Notes under the pieces: model-generated
What the model saw: the letters and a program-made list of their open reading frames with translations, nothing else
Databases searched by the model: none
What the model was told of the DNA's origin: nothing
Assembly: GCA_015232455.1 (NCBI GenBank)
Contig: JADFZQ010000025.1
Span: 1-45,271, forward strand
DNA: 45,271 nucleotides
Direction of reading: 5' to 3'
Source: Desulfamplus sp.
Lineage (GTDB): Bacteria; Desulfobacterota; Desulfobacteria; Desulfobacterales; Desulfobacteraceae
Position numbers and translations under genes: made by a program
Shown: in pieces, positions 34,704 through 43,980 of the stretch
Numbering within the stretch: position 1 is the stretch's first letter
Layout of the letters: each line of letters begins with the position of its first letter

Positions 34704-34842
34704 TTTAGTGGTTTAACAAATCAAATGAGTATAGCCTTTTTATATAAACTTAAACTGTAGAGATGGAAGAGGCTCGCTTACCTACGTTTAATAAAAAAGC
34801 AACAACACTACTCTCAAATCAAATTATGAATCTGGAGACTTT

Positions 34843-36276
34843 ATGGAATCTGTCTGGAATCAAGTCAAAGTAAATTTAAAGGAACTTTTGCCTGATCACA
34901 GCTTTAGAATGTGGATCCAACCAATGCAGTTTCTAAATAGTCAACCCCTTGATTCGGCAGAATCTGTTTTGGTAACACTTACGTGTCCAAACTCATTTTC
35001 CAAAAAACGAGTTAAAGAGAACTATATTTCTGGTATAACACAAGAATTTTTAAAACTTTCTTTAGCGTTAGGTATATCAGATGTTAAACTCGCAATTGAC
35101 ATTGCCAATAACAATAAGTTGGATTTAGATAAAATAGATAGTCAGAAAATCGAAATTAAAAAAGATTGCAGTACCAAAAAAGAACCTCGTAAAACAAATA
35201 AGATAGATGATCAGCTTCCTCTACCCGGATTGCCTCGCATATTTGACACTGGCAGAATGTTAAAAAAGGATTACACATTTGATCAATTTGTTGTTGGAGA
35301 TAGCAATGATTTTGCATACTCTGCCTCACTATCATTAGCTCAAGGCGGCAATAACGCTAACAAGGCAATATATCTACTTGCTGGAACAGGGCTTGGAAAG
35401 AGCCATCTATCTCAAGCTGTGGGGCATCATGTTATAAATCAGGGTATTACAAACAAAGTATTTTATATTACTGCTGAAGATTTTACTAACGAGATGGTGA
35501 ATTCTATTCAAAATAATACTATCAGCAACTTCAAAGAAAAATATAGAAAAAAATGCGAAGTTCTTATCCTTGAAGATATACATTTTCTCTCAGGAAAAGA
35601 GGCAACCCAAAAAGAGCTTGCCATGACACTTGACCATCTTCTTGATGCTGATAAGAAAATTATCTTTAGTGGCTGCTACCTTCCTGATGATATTCCCAAA
35701 ATGAATGACCAGCTAAAGTCAAGATTAACTATGGGACTTGTTACAAAGATAGAAGCTCCTGATTTCTCAACCAGATTTAAAATAGTTAAGAAAAAATCTC
35801 AGATTAATGGCTACAATATTCCAAATGATGTTGCTGAATATATTGCCCAAGAACTTTGTGATAATGTCAGGCAATTAGAGAGCGGACTTACAGGAGTTGT
35901 TGCAAAAGGCTCGCTTATGGGGGAAAAGATAGATCTTGCCCTTGCCCGTCAGGTTATTGAAAATATATCTAAAAGTAAGAAAGCAATAACAATAGATGCT
36001 ATTAAAAAGCTTATCTGCATAGAGTTTGGAGTCTCTGAAGTTGATCTTATCTCAACATCAAGAAAGGCAAAACTTGTCCACCCAAGACAGGTGGCTATCT
36101 ATCTATCTCGTAAATATACAGACCAATCAATTAAAATAATTGGTAAGAGCTTTAATCGTTATCATGCTACAGCTATTCACTCAATAAATGCCGTTGAAAA
36201 GGCTATTCAGCAGCAAGGGGCATTTGCTGAACAGCTAAATTATTTGTATAAAAAGATTGAAACTGGAAAGATTTAG
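34843..36276 (+). CDS. dnaA: Chromosomal replication initiator DnaA
   Basis: Binds DnaA boxes and opens the origin. In 477 residues: domain I (1-~85, WNQVKVNLKELLPDHSFRMWIQPM), a linker, the AAA+ domain (~145-345) with Walker A AGTGLGKSHLSQ and Walker B EVLILEDIHFLSGKEATQ, and DNA-binding domain IV (~380-477). The box-recognition motif, GRDHTTVLHA in E. coli, is here NRYHATAIHS: one residue shorter before it, Asp replaced by Tyr and a Thr by Ala at base-contacting positions. Everything else looks functional. GGAGACTTT lies before the ATG. Confidence 0.94.
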   Translation: MESVWNQVKVNLKELLPDHSFRMWIQPMQFLNSQPLDSAESVLVTLTCPNSFSKKRVKENYISGITQEFLKLSLALGISDVKLAIDIANNNKLDLDKIDSQKIEIKKDCSTKKEPRKTNKIDDQLPLPGLPRIFDTGRMLKKDYTFDQFVVGDSNDFAYSASLSLAQGGNNANKAIYLLAGTGLGKSHLSQAVGHHVINQGITNKVFYITAEDFTNEMVNSIQNNTISNFKEKYRKKCEVLILEDIHFLSGKEATQKELAMTLDHLLDADKKIIFSGCYLPDDIPKMNDQLKSRLTMGLVTKIEAPDFSTRFKIVKKKSQINGYNIPNDVAEYIAQELCDNVRQLESGLTGVVAKGSLMGEKIDLALARQVIENISKSKKAITIDAIKKLICIEFGVSEVDLISTSRKAKLVHPRQVAIYLSRKYTDQSIKIIGKSFNRYHATAIHSINAVEKAIQQQGAFAEQLNYLYKKIETGKI

Positions 36277-36317
36277 AGCATGTTTTATAAAATAGGTTAA
36301 ATTTTAGATTTAAACAG

Positions 36318-37697
36318 ATGAAATTAAAAGAATCTCTCTACAAATCATTTAATAAAATAACAAACGGCTATGCTACAGTTTCACCTGAAGAGCTTTGCTG
36401 TTATGCTTATGATGCAACTGGTCAGACTTTTATGCCAGATATTGTTGTGTTTCCAAGTTCAACTTCAGAAGTCTCACAAATTCTTGAAATAGCATCTAAA
36501 GAGAAAATTCCAGTTATTCCACGTGGTAGTGGTTCAGGAATGACTGGCGGTTCGCTTGCGGTTCAAGGCGGGATTGTCATGGCAATGAGCAGAATGAACC
36601 GTATTATTGAGATTGATTGCGACAACCTTACTGCAAAGGTTGAACCCGGAGTTATTACTGGAGAGTTTCATAAGGCAGTAGAGAAATATAAACTTTTTTA
36701 CCCACCTGATCCCGCAAGCTCTTCTTTTTGCACAATTGGAGGAAATCTTGGTGAATGTGCGGGCGGTCCTAAGGCTGTCAAATATGGCGTTACACGAGAT
36801 TATGTGCTTGGACTTGAGGCTGTTCTTTCATCAGGGCAGATTATAAATACTGGCGTTAAAACCGCAAAAGGGGTTGCTGGTTATGATCTTACCCGTCTTA
36901 TTGTTGGGTCAGAAGGAACTCTTGCTGTTATAACTCAAGCAACATTAAAACTTTTACCTCTGCCAGAATCTGTAAAAACAATGGCTGCTCTCTTTCCAAC
37001 TATTGATCATGCTGCAAAGGCTGTATCTGCAATTATAAAAGAGTCTGTTGTGCCAAGATGTCTTGAATTTTTGGATAAATCCTCTATTGATTGTGTCAGA
37101 AGCCAATTTGGCTTTGATGTTCCTTATAATATAAACGCAATTTTGATTATTGAAGTTGATGGAACAAATCAAGTTGTAGCTCAAGATGCTCAGAAAATAA
37201 GAGAATTTTGCATCTCTAAAGGAGCGGTTAAGGTTATTATTGCTGCTGATTCAAAAGAGGCAACAACTCTTTGGAGTGCAAGAAAAGCGTTATCAGCCGC
37301 TCTTTTTAAAATTGCTCCAAACAAAATCAATGAAGATATTGTTGTACCAATTAGCCTTATTCCAGAGATGGTTAAGAGGATTGAACAGATTAAAGATAGG
37401 ACACAGCTTACAATTGTAAGTTTTGGACATGCAGGCGATGGTAATATTCACTGTAATATTATGTATAATAAACAAGATGAAAAACAACTCACCCTTGCTG
37501 AATCTGCTATGGACGAACTTTTTGCCCACACTCTTGAACTTGGAGGAACAATTACTGGAGAGCATGGGGTTGGAATTACTAAAATGAAGTATCTTCCAAA
37601 AGAAGTTAAAGAGAGTGAGATGGAGATTATGAGGGGAATTAAGAGAGTGTTCGATCCCCACAATATCTTAAATCCGGGTAAGATTTTTATAATCTAA
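36318..37697 (+). CDS. glcD: FAD-linked oxidase, GlcD/D-lactate dehydrogenase type
   Basis: Oxidises a 2-hydroxy acid such as glycolate or D-lactate. FAD-binding domain (residues ~35-215) with PVIPRGSGSGMTGGSLAV and PPDPASSSFCTIGGNLGECAGG; C-terminal oxidase domain (~215-459) with SFGHAGDGNIHCNIMY and GEHGVGITKMKYLP, which carry substrate- and metal-binding His and Glu residues. Normal length (459). No glcE/glcF partner lies in the window, so the electron acceptor and exact substrate cannot be assigned. It follows dnaA by 41 nt. Confidence 0.88.
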   Translation: MKLKESLYKSFNKITNGYATVSPEELCCYAYDATGQTFMPDIVVFPSSTSEVSQILEIASKEKIPVIPRGSGSGMTGGSLAVQGGIVMAMSRMNRIIEIDCDNLTAKVEPGVITGEFHKAVEKYKLFYPPDPASSSFCTIGGNLGECAGGPKAVKYGVTRDYVLGLEAVLSSGQIINTGVKTAKGVAGYDLTRLIVGSEGTLAVITQATLKLLPLPESVKTMAALFPTIDHAAKAVSAIIKESVVPRCLEFLDKSSIDCVRSQFGFDVPYNINAILIIEVDGTNQVVAQDAQKIREFCISKGAVKVIIAADSKEATTLWSARKALSAALFKIAPNKINEDIVVPISLIPEMVKRIEQIKDRTQLTIVSFGHAGDGNIHCNIMYNKQDEKQLTLAESAMDELFAHTLELGGTITGEHGVGITKMKYLPKEVKESEMEIMRGIKRVFDPHNILNPGKIFII

Positions 37698-37734
37698 GGA
37701 ATCGGAATTTAATAACACCATAAATTACTCAAAA

Positions 37735-37751
37735 TTGATATTCCATATCAA
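37735..37751 (-). terminator. Weak hairpin between convergent genes
   Basis: TTGATAT and ATATCAA form a 7-bp stem with a TCC loop; on the minus strand it is followed by TTTTGAG. It could end the small four-cysteine gene. The AT-only stem makes it weak. Confidence 0.3.
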
Positions 37752-37778
37752 GCATCTACATTTACCAGTTCTTCTGGA

Positions 37779-38000
37779 TTAATTCATTCTTGCCTGATAA
37801 ATATCCATTGTTAAAATCTGCTCAAGAATATCAAAATTGGGATTCAAGCTGTGTTCAATAGCACAAGATATTGAATCAGAACAATATTTTGTGCAGACGA
37901 TATTGTGTTTATTGAACTCTCCGAAACAATCAAGACTGTCTCTTGAATCTTCAATCAGTTCACCATCTGTTATGAATTGATCATTTTGGTAGAATTTCAT
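37779..38000 (-). CDS. Small four-cysteine protein of unknown function
   Basis: A 73-residue protein, MKFYQNDQFITDGELIEDS at the N-terminus, then Cys 25, 36, 40 and 46 (LDCFGEFNKHNIVCTKYC... CAIEHSLN). The C-x10-C-x3-C-x5-C pattern could hold zinc or an iron-sulfur cluster. AAAGGGCTG precedes the ATG by about 10 nt. I believe similar short proteins with a CFGxF...CxxxC...CAIE core occur in deltaproteobacteria, but this is from memory. It lies alone, 126 nt upstream of the hflX end, with nothing else in the 37698-38125 interval. Confidence 0.55.
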   Translation of the reverse strand: MKFYQNDQFITDGELIEDSRDSLDCFGEFNKHNIVCTKYCSDSISCAIEHSLNPNFDILEQILTMDIYQARMN

Positions 38001-38125
38001 GTTGTTTCAGCCCTTTCAAATATAGTTTGTCTCATCAATAATCATCTATTATGAACCATCTATTACCATTTAAAGTATATCAATTGCTGATAATATAATA
38101 GATGCCCATAGCATGGTCAACCTGT

Positions 38126-39769
38126 TTATTTCAATATTTTACCCTTAATCTTCATAACCATATCCTCAAGATGGCTAATTAGGGTCTTTAGCGTATCCTG
38201 ATCTTTTGCTGAAACGGCAAATCCTTGATTTAAAAGCCAAGGGTTATCAAATATATCTATATCAATTTTATCTTGTTTATTAAATACATATACAACTGGT
38301 ATTTTTTCTAATTTCAATTTTTGAATTATATGATCAACAGATTTCATCTGCTGGTCATATCTTGGGTTACTTATATCAACAACATGAAGCAAAATATCGG
38401 CATCTTCAAGCTCTTCAAGCGTTGCGTGAAAAGCCTCCATTAATTCCTCTGGAAGATTTTGGATAAATCCAACAGTATCTGTAATTATAACCTCAATATC
38501 TTTTGGAAATCTAAGTCTTCTGCTTGATGGATCAAGGGTTGCAAATAATTTATCTTCTGCTGTAATTTCGCTTTTAGTTAAGGTGTTTAGCAATGTTGAC
38601 TTACCAGCATTTGTATAACCTACAATTGAGATAACAGGCACCTGTTTTCTGTTTCTTTTTGCCCTTTGCTGATTTCTCTGCTTTCTTATCTTCTCTATCT
38701 CTTTTCCAAGAAAGGTTATCTTTTCACGAACTCTTCTGCGGTTTATCTCAAGTTTTGTCTCCCCAGGTCCTCTTCCACCTATACCACCAGTTAGCCTTGA
38801 CATTGCTGTGTTTTTTGTGATGAGCCTTGGCATAAGGTATTTTAGCTGGGCAAGCTCAACTTGAAGTTTTCCCTCACGACTTTTAGCCCGTCTTGCAAAT
38901 ATATCAAGTATAAGCTGTGTTCGATCAATGACCTTCATCTCAACAAAATCTGTAATTGAACGTATCTGAGCAGGCGTAAGCTCAGTGTCAAAGATCATCA
39001 TAGTTGCATATTTTTGGATAGCACTAATGGTGAGATCAGCAAGTTTTCCTTTACCAACAACAAATTTGGGATCAATAATCTTTCTCCTTTGTATTGCTGT
39101 GCCAATAACCTGAATATCGCTCGTTCTGCAAAGCTCTTCAAGCTCATCTAATGAGGCTGTAGAGTCTTGTAACTTTGCCTCTGTAGCAACATGGATTAAA
39201 AGAGCTTTCTCTTCACCTACTTCTGCTTTGTAAAGTGAGTTATTTTTTGCAAGTTCTGACTCAAGGGCAAGAACTATCTCTTTGCAATCCATTGACAAAG
39301 CATTGATTGATATGGATTCGATAACCTGATATGGCTCGCCTTCATCTGAAGGGAGAATATGAGCAGGATAAATTCTATCAACAGAGCCATCTTCAGTAAT
39401 GGTAACTGCTGCCATAAAATCTAATCTTAGTAGTGCAAGGTCAGTAAGATCATCTTTAGAAAGAGGCTCTCTATTAAGGTGGGTATGGATACATCTCAAC
39501 CCCTTAAGCTGTCCCGGTCTTGCCCTATATTCAGGAGTTTCTGGTATTACAATACCTTGAGGGTCGCCAACAATTACATAGACAGTTTTCCCGTCTCTAT
39601 TAATCAAAAGAGCAACTTGTCGTCTTATTTCATAGGAGATAGATACAAGTGCCTCAAGCTGAGACTCTGAAATAAGCTCTTCAGGAGGTGTTCTGTAAAG
39701 ATATAGATTTTCAAGCTCTTTTATCTGTGTTGCTTTAAGACCAGTTGTATTTTCAATATTTTTTTTCAT
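38126..39769 (-). CDS. hflX: GTPase HflX (long form)
   Basis: Ribosome-binding GTPase that splits or rescues 70S ribosomes. I start at ATG 39769 (547 residues), preceded by AGAGAG; a TTG 20 codons earlier is open but lacks support. Residues 1-~190 are an extra N-terminal domain (NTTGLKATQIKELENLYLYR) typical of deltaproteobacterial HflX. The HflX domain (~190-375) contains GGRGPGETKLEINRRRV; the GTPase follows with GYTNAGKSTLLN (G1), TDTVGFIQNLP (G3) and NKQDK (G4). It is downstream of dnaB in the same direction, 63 nt apart. Confidence 0.94.
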   Translation of the reverse strand: MKKNIENTTGLKATQIKELENLYLYRTPPEELISESQLEALVSISYEIRRQVALLINRDGKTVYVIVGDPQGIVIPETPEYRARPGQLKGLRCIHTHLNREPLSKDDLTDLALLRLDFMAAVTITEDGSVDRIYPAHILPSDEGEPYQVIESISINALSMDCKEIVLALESELAKNNSLYKAEVGEEKALLIHVATEAKLQDSTASLDELEELCRTSDIQVIGTAIQRRKIIDPKFVVGKGKLADLTISAIQKYATMMIFDTELTPAQIRSITDFVEMKVIDRTQLILDIFARRAKSREGKLQVELAQLKYLMPRLITKNTAMSRLTGGIGGRGPGETKLEINRRRVREKITFLGKEIEKIRKQRNQQRAKRNRKQVPVISIVGYTNAGKSTLLNTLTKSEITAEDKLFATLDPSSRRLRFPKDIEVIITDTVGFIQNLPEELMEAFHATLEELEDADILLHVVDISNPRYDQQMKSVDHIIQKLKLEKIPVVYVFNKQDKIDIDIFDNPWLLNQGFAVSAKDQDTLKTLISHLEDMVMKIKGKILK

Positions 39770-39831
39770 TAACTCTCTTTTGTTAGTAGCAATCCAATTT
39801 AAGATGATTCTTTGTGGAAACAATACCAAAA

Positions 39832-41229
39832 CTAATAAGTTTGATATGATTCATCTGCAAGTTCTTCAAATCGTGTTAATTCGCTTCTAAATGCCATGTG
39901 AGCTGTTCCAATCGACCCATTTCTGTTTTTAGCAATAATTATCTCTGCCTTACCTTTATTCTGGTTTCCTTCTTCTTTATTATAAACTTCATCTCGATAT
40001 ATAAAGGCAACAATATCAGCATCTTGCTCCAAAGCACCTGATTCTCTAAGATCAGATAGCAAAGGACGTTTTTCAGCACGCTGCTCTAACATACGGTTAA
40101 GCTGAGATAGAGCAATAACAGGAATATCAAGCTCTTTTGCAAGCCCTTTTAACGTCCTTGAGATTTCTGCAATCTCAAGATCACGCCTTTCAGAGCGAAA
40201 AGGAGCTTTCATTAACTGAAGATAATCAATAATGATCAAGCCCAGCCCACTATTCATTTTAAGCCGTTTTGTCTTAGATTTAATCTCCATTGCTGTAATA
40301 TTTGGGGTATCGTCAATAAATATAGGAAGCTTTTCCAATACAGAAGCTGCTGCTGTAATACGAGCCAACTCTTCACTGTCAAGAAAGCCACCCCTTAGTC
40401 TTTTTGAATCAATTTTTGCCTCTGACGTCAAAAGGCGCATAGATAACTGCACATTTGACATCTCCAAAGAGAAGACGGCTACTGGAACAGACTCTTCAAG
40501 TGCTACGTTACGGGCAATATTAAGAGCAAAAGCAGTCTTTCCCATACTTGGTCTTGCAGCAATAATTATAAGGTCTGATTTTTGAAGCCCAGATGTTATA
40601 TTATCTAAATTTCTATATCCTGTTGTAAGACCTGCTGAAAATCCCTGATTACTATTCTTGCTATCTTCAATACTTTTGACATTTATGTTTACAAGCGATC
40701 CGAGAGTTGAAAAAGAGCTGCTTGCTTTTAGTTCAGAGATTTTAAAAACAGCATTCTGGGCAAAATCAATTATATCTGCAAAATCACCTCTATCCTTCAT
40801 ACACCTCTCTATCATCTCCATAGAACTATGTATGAGTTTGCGTAACGTTGACTTACCCCTTATTATCTTTGCATAATGTATTGCATTTACAGCAACTGGT
40901 GCGGCATCAGCAATTGAAGCTAAGAATGCTGCTCCTCCAATCTCTTCAAGCTCACCTTTCTCTTTTAAACGTGTGGCAAGAGTAACAAGGTCAGCAGGAA
41001 GGTCTTTATAAAAAAGCTCTGTAATAGCCATGAATATCTTTGCATGGGCTTTTTTATAAAAATCCTCAGGTTTTAGAATTTCAAGAACTTCCAAAGTATT
41101 ATCATTGTCAATTAATATCGCACTAATTAGCGACTCTTCTGCATAAATGTCGTTTGGTGGAACTTTATCTAAGAGAATGTCTGTTATTTTTTTTGTTGAA
41201 TTTATCGCAGTAGTATCTAAATTTGACAT
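39832..41229 (-). CDS. dnaB: Replicative DNA helicase DnaB
   Basis: Hexameric helicase of the replication fork. The N-terminal domain (~25-130; PPNDIYAEESLISAIL) binds primase. The RecA-like motor (~185-465) includes FSAGLTTGYRNLDNITSGLQ, Walker A ARPSMGKTAFALN, VAVFSLEMSNVQLSMRLL, and Walker B IIIDYLQLM. The 465 residues contain no intein and no insertion. It follows rplI, the common order, but a terminator-like hairpin at 41282-41307 separates them. Confidence 0.97.
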   Translation of the reverse strand: MSNLDTTAINSTKKITDILLDKVPPNDIYAEESLISAILIDNDNTLEVLEILKPEDFYKKAHAKIFMAITELFYKDLPADLVTLATRLKEKGELEEIGGAAFLASIADAAPVAVNAIHYAKIIRGKSTLRKLIHSSMEMIERCMKDRGDFADIIDFAQNAVFKISELKASSSFSTLGSLVNINVKSIEDSKNSNQGFSAGLTTGYRNLDNITSGLQKSDLIIIAARPSMGKTAFALNIARNVALEESVPVAVFSLEMSNVQLSMRLLTSEAKIDSKRLRGGFLDSEELARITAAASVLEKLPIFIDDTPNITAMEIKSKTKRLKMNSGLGLIIIDYLQLMKAPFRSERRDLEIAEISRTLKGLAKELDIPVIALSQLNRMLEQRAEKRPLLSDLRESGALEQDADIVAFIYRDEVYNKEEGNQNKGKAEIIIAKNRNGSIGTAHMAFRSELTRFEELADESYQTY

Positions 41230-41281
41230 GAGATTAAATTATACTATTTAAGATTGTTAAAAATTGGGTCTGAAACAAAAT

Positions 41282-41307
41282 CAGCCGAACAATTTACTGT
41301 CCGGCTG
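41282..41307 (-). terminator. Rho-independent terminator between rplI and dnaB
   Basis: CAGCCG-A-ACA and TGT-C-CGGCTG pair around a 6-nt loop; on the minus strand it is followed by ATTTTGTTTC. It would end the rpsF-rpsR-DUF2232-rplI transcript before dnaB. Confidence 0.75.
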
Positions 41308-41378
41308 ACTCTATTTAAAAAATTGGCAGTTTCTAAAAGTTGGTAAATCTAACGCTAACTAAATTTTATTTACTATGT

Positions 41379-41458
41379 AAGGAATGAGAATTTAGTTAAC
41401 CCCTAAATGTCTAATTGTAGAGGAGAAAATTTAGGGTGTTATTTTATCGCATTCCTAA
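41379..41458. repeat. Nested inverted repeats directly after rplI
   Basis: Outer arms AAGGAATG (41379-41386) and CATTCCTAA (41450-41458) enclose inner arms TAACCCCTAAAT (41397-41408) and ATTTAGGGTGTTA (41429-41441). The whole 80-nt block could fold as one long interrupted hairpin. It begins 6 nt after the rplI stop and ends ~70 nt before the terminator. Confidence 0.55.
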
Positions 41459-41463
41459 GATAA

Positions 41464-41919
41464 CTAAGCTGTAGCCTTCTCACCAATCACCTTAACTGTG
41501 ATTTCAGGTTCAACATCTTTGTAAAGGCGGACAGGAACTTTATACTCTCCAGCAAGTTTAATTGGTTCTGGCAAAAGTATTGAGCGTCTCTCTATACTAA
41601 TGTTCTGAGCATCAAGAGCAGCTTTTATGTCATGTGTTGTTACAGAGCCATATAGTTTGATCTCTTCATAAACTTTGGCTTTAATTACGCATTCAATACC
41701 TTTAACCCTTTCTGCCATCTCCTGTGCAAGCTGTTTCTCTTTTGCTATTTGGAGTTCAAATTTCAATCTTGCCTGCTCAATAATCTTTTTATTTTGGGGT
41801 GTTGATAAAATAGCCTTTCCCCTTGGAAAAAGATAGTTTCTTGCGTATCCTGGTGCGACCTTACACTCTGTACCAACAATGCCAAGAGTATCTATAGTCT
41901 CTTTAAGTATTACTTTCAT
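41464..41919 (-). CDS. rplI: 50S ribosomal protein L9
   Basis: The start is ATG 41919 (151 residues), because GGAGGT lies 7 nt upstream; the longer TTG frame from 41934 contains that site. The N-terminal rRNA-binding domain carries the L9 signature GTECKVAPGYARNYLFPRGKA-like stretch, then the long connecting helix (LKFELQIAKEKQLAQEMAERV) and a C-terminal domain (residues ~80-148). Length is normal. Confidence 0.97.
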   Translation of the reverse strand: MKVILKETIDTLGIVGTECKVAPGYARNYLFPRGKAILSTPQNKKIIEQARLKFELQIAKEKQLAQEMAERVKGIECVIKAKVYEEIKLYGSVTTHDIKAALDAQNISIERRSILLPEPIKLAGEYKVPVRLYKDVEPEITVKVIGEKATA

Positions 41920-42029
41920 ATTAGCAACCTCCAATAAAGGTTCATCCTGAATAACAGGTTTGTTTTTAAAGTTAAATTTTGTTTAAATAAATTTTATTTG
42001 TTTGTGTTTTAGGTTAATACAAAATAGTT

Positions 42030-43070
42030 TTACCCATCTAATGACTCTCTATCAGAGTCATTTAGTGTCCCTATTTTCCTGAAGTTTATCCATGTATCAA
42101 GAAAGCCAAGTCCTATAATTCCTAAAACCAATATTTGCTGTATAGCAATTATGATATAGATAGAAATTTTTAACAAAGGTGGAAAATTTTTGCGTTCAAA
42201 GATGAATGATATGATTGCAATACCTTGGAAAAAATATATTGGCATCAGAATCATAATGCAGTTAAATGCCACGATCTTCATGGTTTTCCCGGGTATTATC
42301 ATAAGCAAAATTAAAACAATAACAAACCAGACCAAGTGTTCTGGAGCTTTCCACTGGTTTAGATTTTTAAGTTCTGCAAGATAAATCCCCTTTTTTGTTA
42401 AAATCTTTTTTATGAAAAGAATATTTACCCATATAACAAAAACAAGCAAAGTAGTTATTAAAGCAGGTAGCATTCTTACTAAAACATATTGAATAGCCTC
42501 TATTGAGTTCTCTATAATCTCTATACTTTCTTGAGACATTCCCATATTCTCATAAAGAGCAAGGGTTAGCTTAAGGTTATCAGAGACATATTCTGAAACT
42601 ATCGAGCCTACCCCCTGCCCTGTTGATAAAGCATATAAAAAAAATAGAACAGAACATACACCAAGCGTTGAGATAACGGTATAGACAAAACTTTTTTCAA
42701 TAGAGAGCCTAAGCTCAAGACACTCTCCAAGAGCAAAACCTGTTAGAAGCAAAGAGCCATAAAAAAGCAGATCAATTGAGATAGAGAATCTATCAGAAAC
42801 ACCTTGCAAGTTACCCGTAATTTCTGACGAGCCACCACCTGAAAATAGTTCAGTTGCTACAAAGGTCATTGCAAAGACGGCAAACATTATCAAAGCACCG
42901 GAATTTCTTCCAAGTTTTAACCTGAAATAGAGAATCGGCATTGGCAATATTAACGCCATGAAGAGTCCAAAAACAGGAAAATAAGTTGTTACTAAGACAA
43001 TCAGCATGGAGACGGCTATTCCGGAAACTATTTCCATAATAAGCCTATTTTTTTCTTTAATCTTGTCCAT
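42030..43070 (-). CDS. DUF2232 membrane protein of the S6-S18-L9 operon
   Basis: A 346-residue protein with about eight membrane segments and hydrophilic ends; its closest known type is the YybS-like DUF2232 family, regularly found between rpsR and rplI in deltaproteobacteria. The start is either ATG 43070, supported by GGAG six nt upstream, or ATG 43082. Function is unknown; the family is predicted to be a small-molecule transporter component. It follows rpsR after ~130 nt and precedes rplI by 110 nt, so it is co-oriented with the ribosomal genes. Confidence 0.8.
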   Translation of the reverse strand: MDKIKEKNRLIMEIVSGIAVSMLIVLVTTYFPVFGLFMALILPMPILYFRLKLGRNSGALIMFAVFAMTFVATELFSGGGSSEITGNLQGVSDRFSISIDLLFYGSLLLTGFALGECLELRLSIEKSFVYTVISTLGVCSVLFFLYALSTGQGVGSIVSEYVSDNLKLTLALYENMGMSQESIEIIENSIEAIQYVLVRMLPALITTLLVFVIWVNILFIKKILTKKGIYLAELKNLNQWKAPEHLVWFVIVLILLMIIPGKTMKIVAFNCIMILMPIYFFQGIAIISFIFERKNFPPLLKISIYIIIAIQQILVLGIIGLGFLDTWINFRKIGTLNDSDRESLDG

Positions 43071-43199
43071 TTTAGTCTCCATCGCCTAATCTTGATAACT
43101 CAACTTTCTTACAACTTAATAATTACAATTAACGCCTGATAAAACAAAACGGCTAAGTGTAATGAAGTGGGCAAAACTCTTTTAATAAGCCGTAGAAAC

Positions 43200-43451
43200 T
43201 TAGCTTAATTTTCCAACGTATGGTAAAAGTGCAATAGTTCTTGCCTGTTTTATTGCTGTTGAAAGGAAACGCTGATGTTTAGCACAAGTTCCTGTGATCC
43301 TTCTTGGAATAATTTTACCTCTTTCTGTGATGAATGATCTTAAGTTTTTGGAGTCTTTATAATCAATTTCAATTGAGGTATCTGCACAAAATCTGCATAC
43401 TTTACGCCGTTGATAAAATTTCTTTTTGGTGTTTTTTTTCTGAAATACCAT
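43200..43451 (-). CDS. rpsR: 30S ribosomal protein S18
   Basis: An 83-residue S18, with CRFC near residue 19-22, then the conserved core [47 protein letters not shown] plus the Cys in TGTCAKHQ fits the zinc-ribbon form. Its ATG shares one base with the rpsF stop (TAATG), and the GAG-rich end of rpsF serves as ribosome-binding site, coupling S6 and S18, which form a dimer in the platform of the 30S subunit. Confidence 0.97.
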   Translation of the reverse strand: MVFQKKNTKKKFYQRRKVCRFCADTSIEIDYKDSKNLRSFITERGKIIPRRITGTCAKHQRFLSTAIKQARTIALLPYVGKLS

Positions 43452-43918
43452 TACTCTTCCTCCTCCTCATCATCTTCATCATCATCATCAAGATCATCGT
43501 CATCTTCAATTTCGTCTTCGTCATCTAAAGAGTCATTTGAAGAATATTCGTCTGCATCTACAGCATCAAGTGATTTGACTTTATATTCTGGTCCTGAGGC
43601 TATCTCTTTTTTAAGAGCCTCTTCATCAATATCCTTCTCAAGAAGAATAGTCATAAACTTCATGATCTTTTCATCTAAACGTAGATTTCTCTCTAACTCT
43701 TTAACAATCTCTCCGTTACCACCATAGGTAAGGCAGAGATAGTGTCCACGAGATTTTTTTTTGATCTCATAAGCAAGTTTTCTGTTTCCCCAATCTTCAA
43801 TTTTTACAAGAAGCCCACCTGTTTGGGTCAATAAGGTTGTAAACTTCTTAAAAAGGGTTTTTCTGGCTTCCTCGTGAAGATCAGGATCAGCAATAAAAAC
43901 GGTTTCGTACCTTCTCAT
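43451..43918 (-). CDS. rpsF: 30S ribosomal protein S6 with long acidic tail
   Basis: S6 fold in residues 1-~100 ([57 protein letters not shown]). Residues ~118-155 are an acidic tail, almost only D and E at the end, making it 155 residues versus ~95-135 in most bacteria. E. coli S6 receives glutamates after translation; here a comparable tail is encoded. GCAAGGAGACAAGT precedes the ATG. A sigma-70 promoter is at 44020-44049 and a hairpin at 43981-44000 in the leader. Confidence 0.96.
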   Translation of the reverse strand: MRRYETVFIADPDLHEEARKTLFKKFTTLLTQTGGLLVKIEDWGNRKLAYEIKKKSRGHYLCLTYGGNGEIVKELERNLRLDEKIMKFMTILLEKDIDEEALKKEIASGPEYKVKSLDAVDADEYSSNDSLDDEDEIEDDDDLDDDDEDDEEEEE

Positions 43919-43980
43919 ACTTGTCTCCTTGCGGATAATAAAGCCCCAATGCTATGTCAGGGCAAGGATTAAAATTACCA

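Larger units (their letters stand above)
34271..34842. other. AT-rich 572-bp gene-free region before dnaA (candidate origin)
   Basis: No credible gene lies here; an 18-codon TTG frame after AAGGAG at 34324 is the only small ORF with a good ribosome-binding site. The region has very low GC, four repeats of the form AATCCWAAY, the 14-bp palindrome TTAATTGCAATTAA (34628-34641), and the inverted repeat TATCCCCACC (34660-34669)/GGTGGGGATA (34694-34703). No exact TTATNCACA box was found. An origin of replication is a reasonable guess, since dnaA follows. Confidence 0.4.

Noticed and set aside
43410-43727. Serine-rich ORF on the plus strand
   Set aside because: It is the antisense shadow of the Asp/Glu-rich tail of rpsF.
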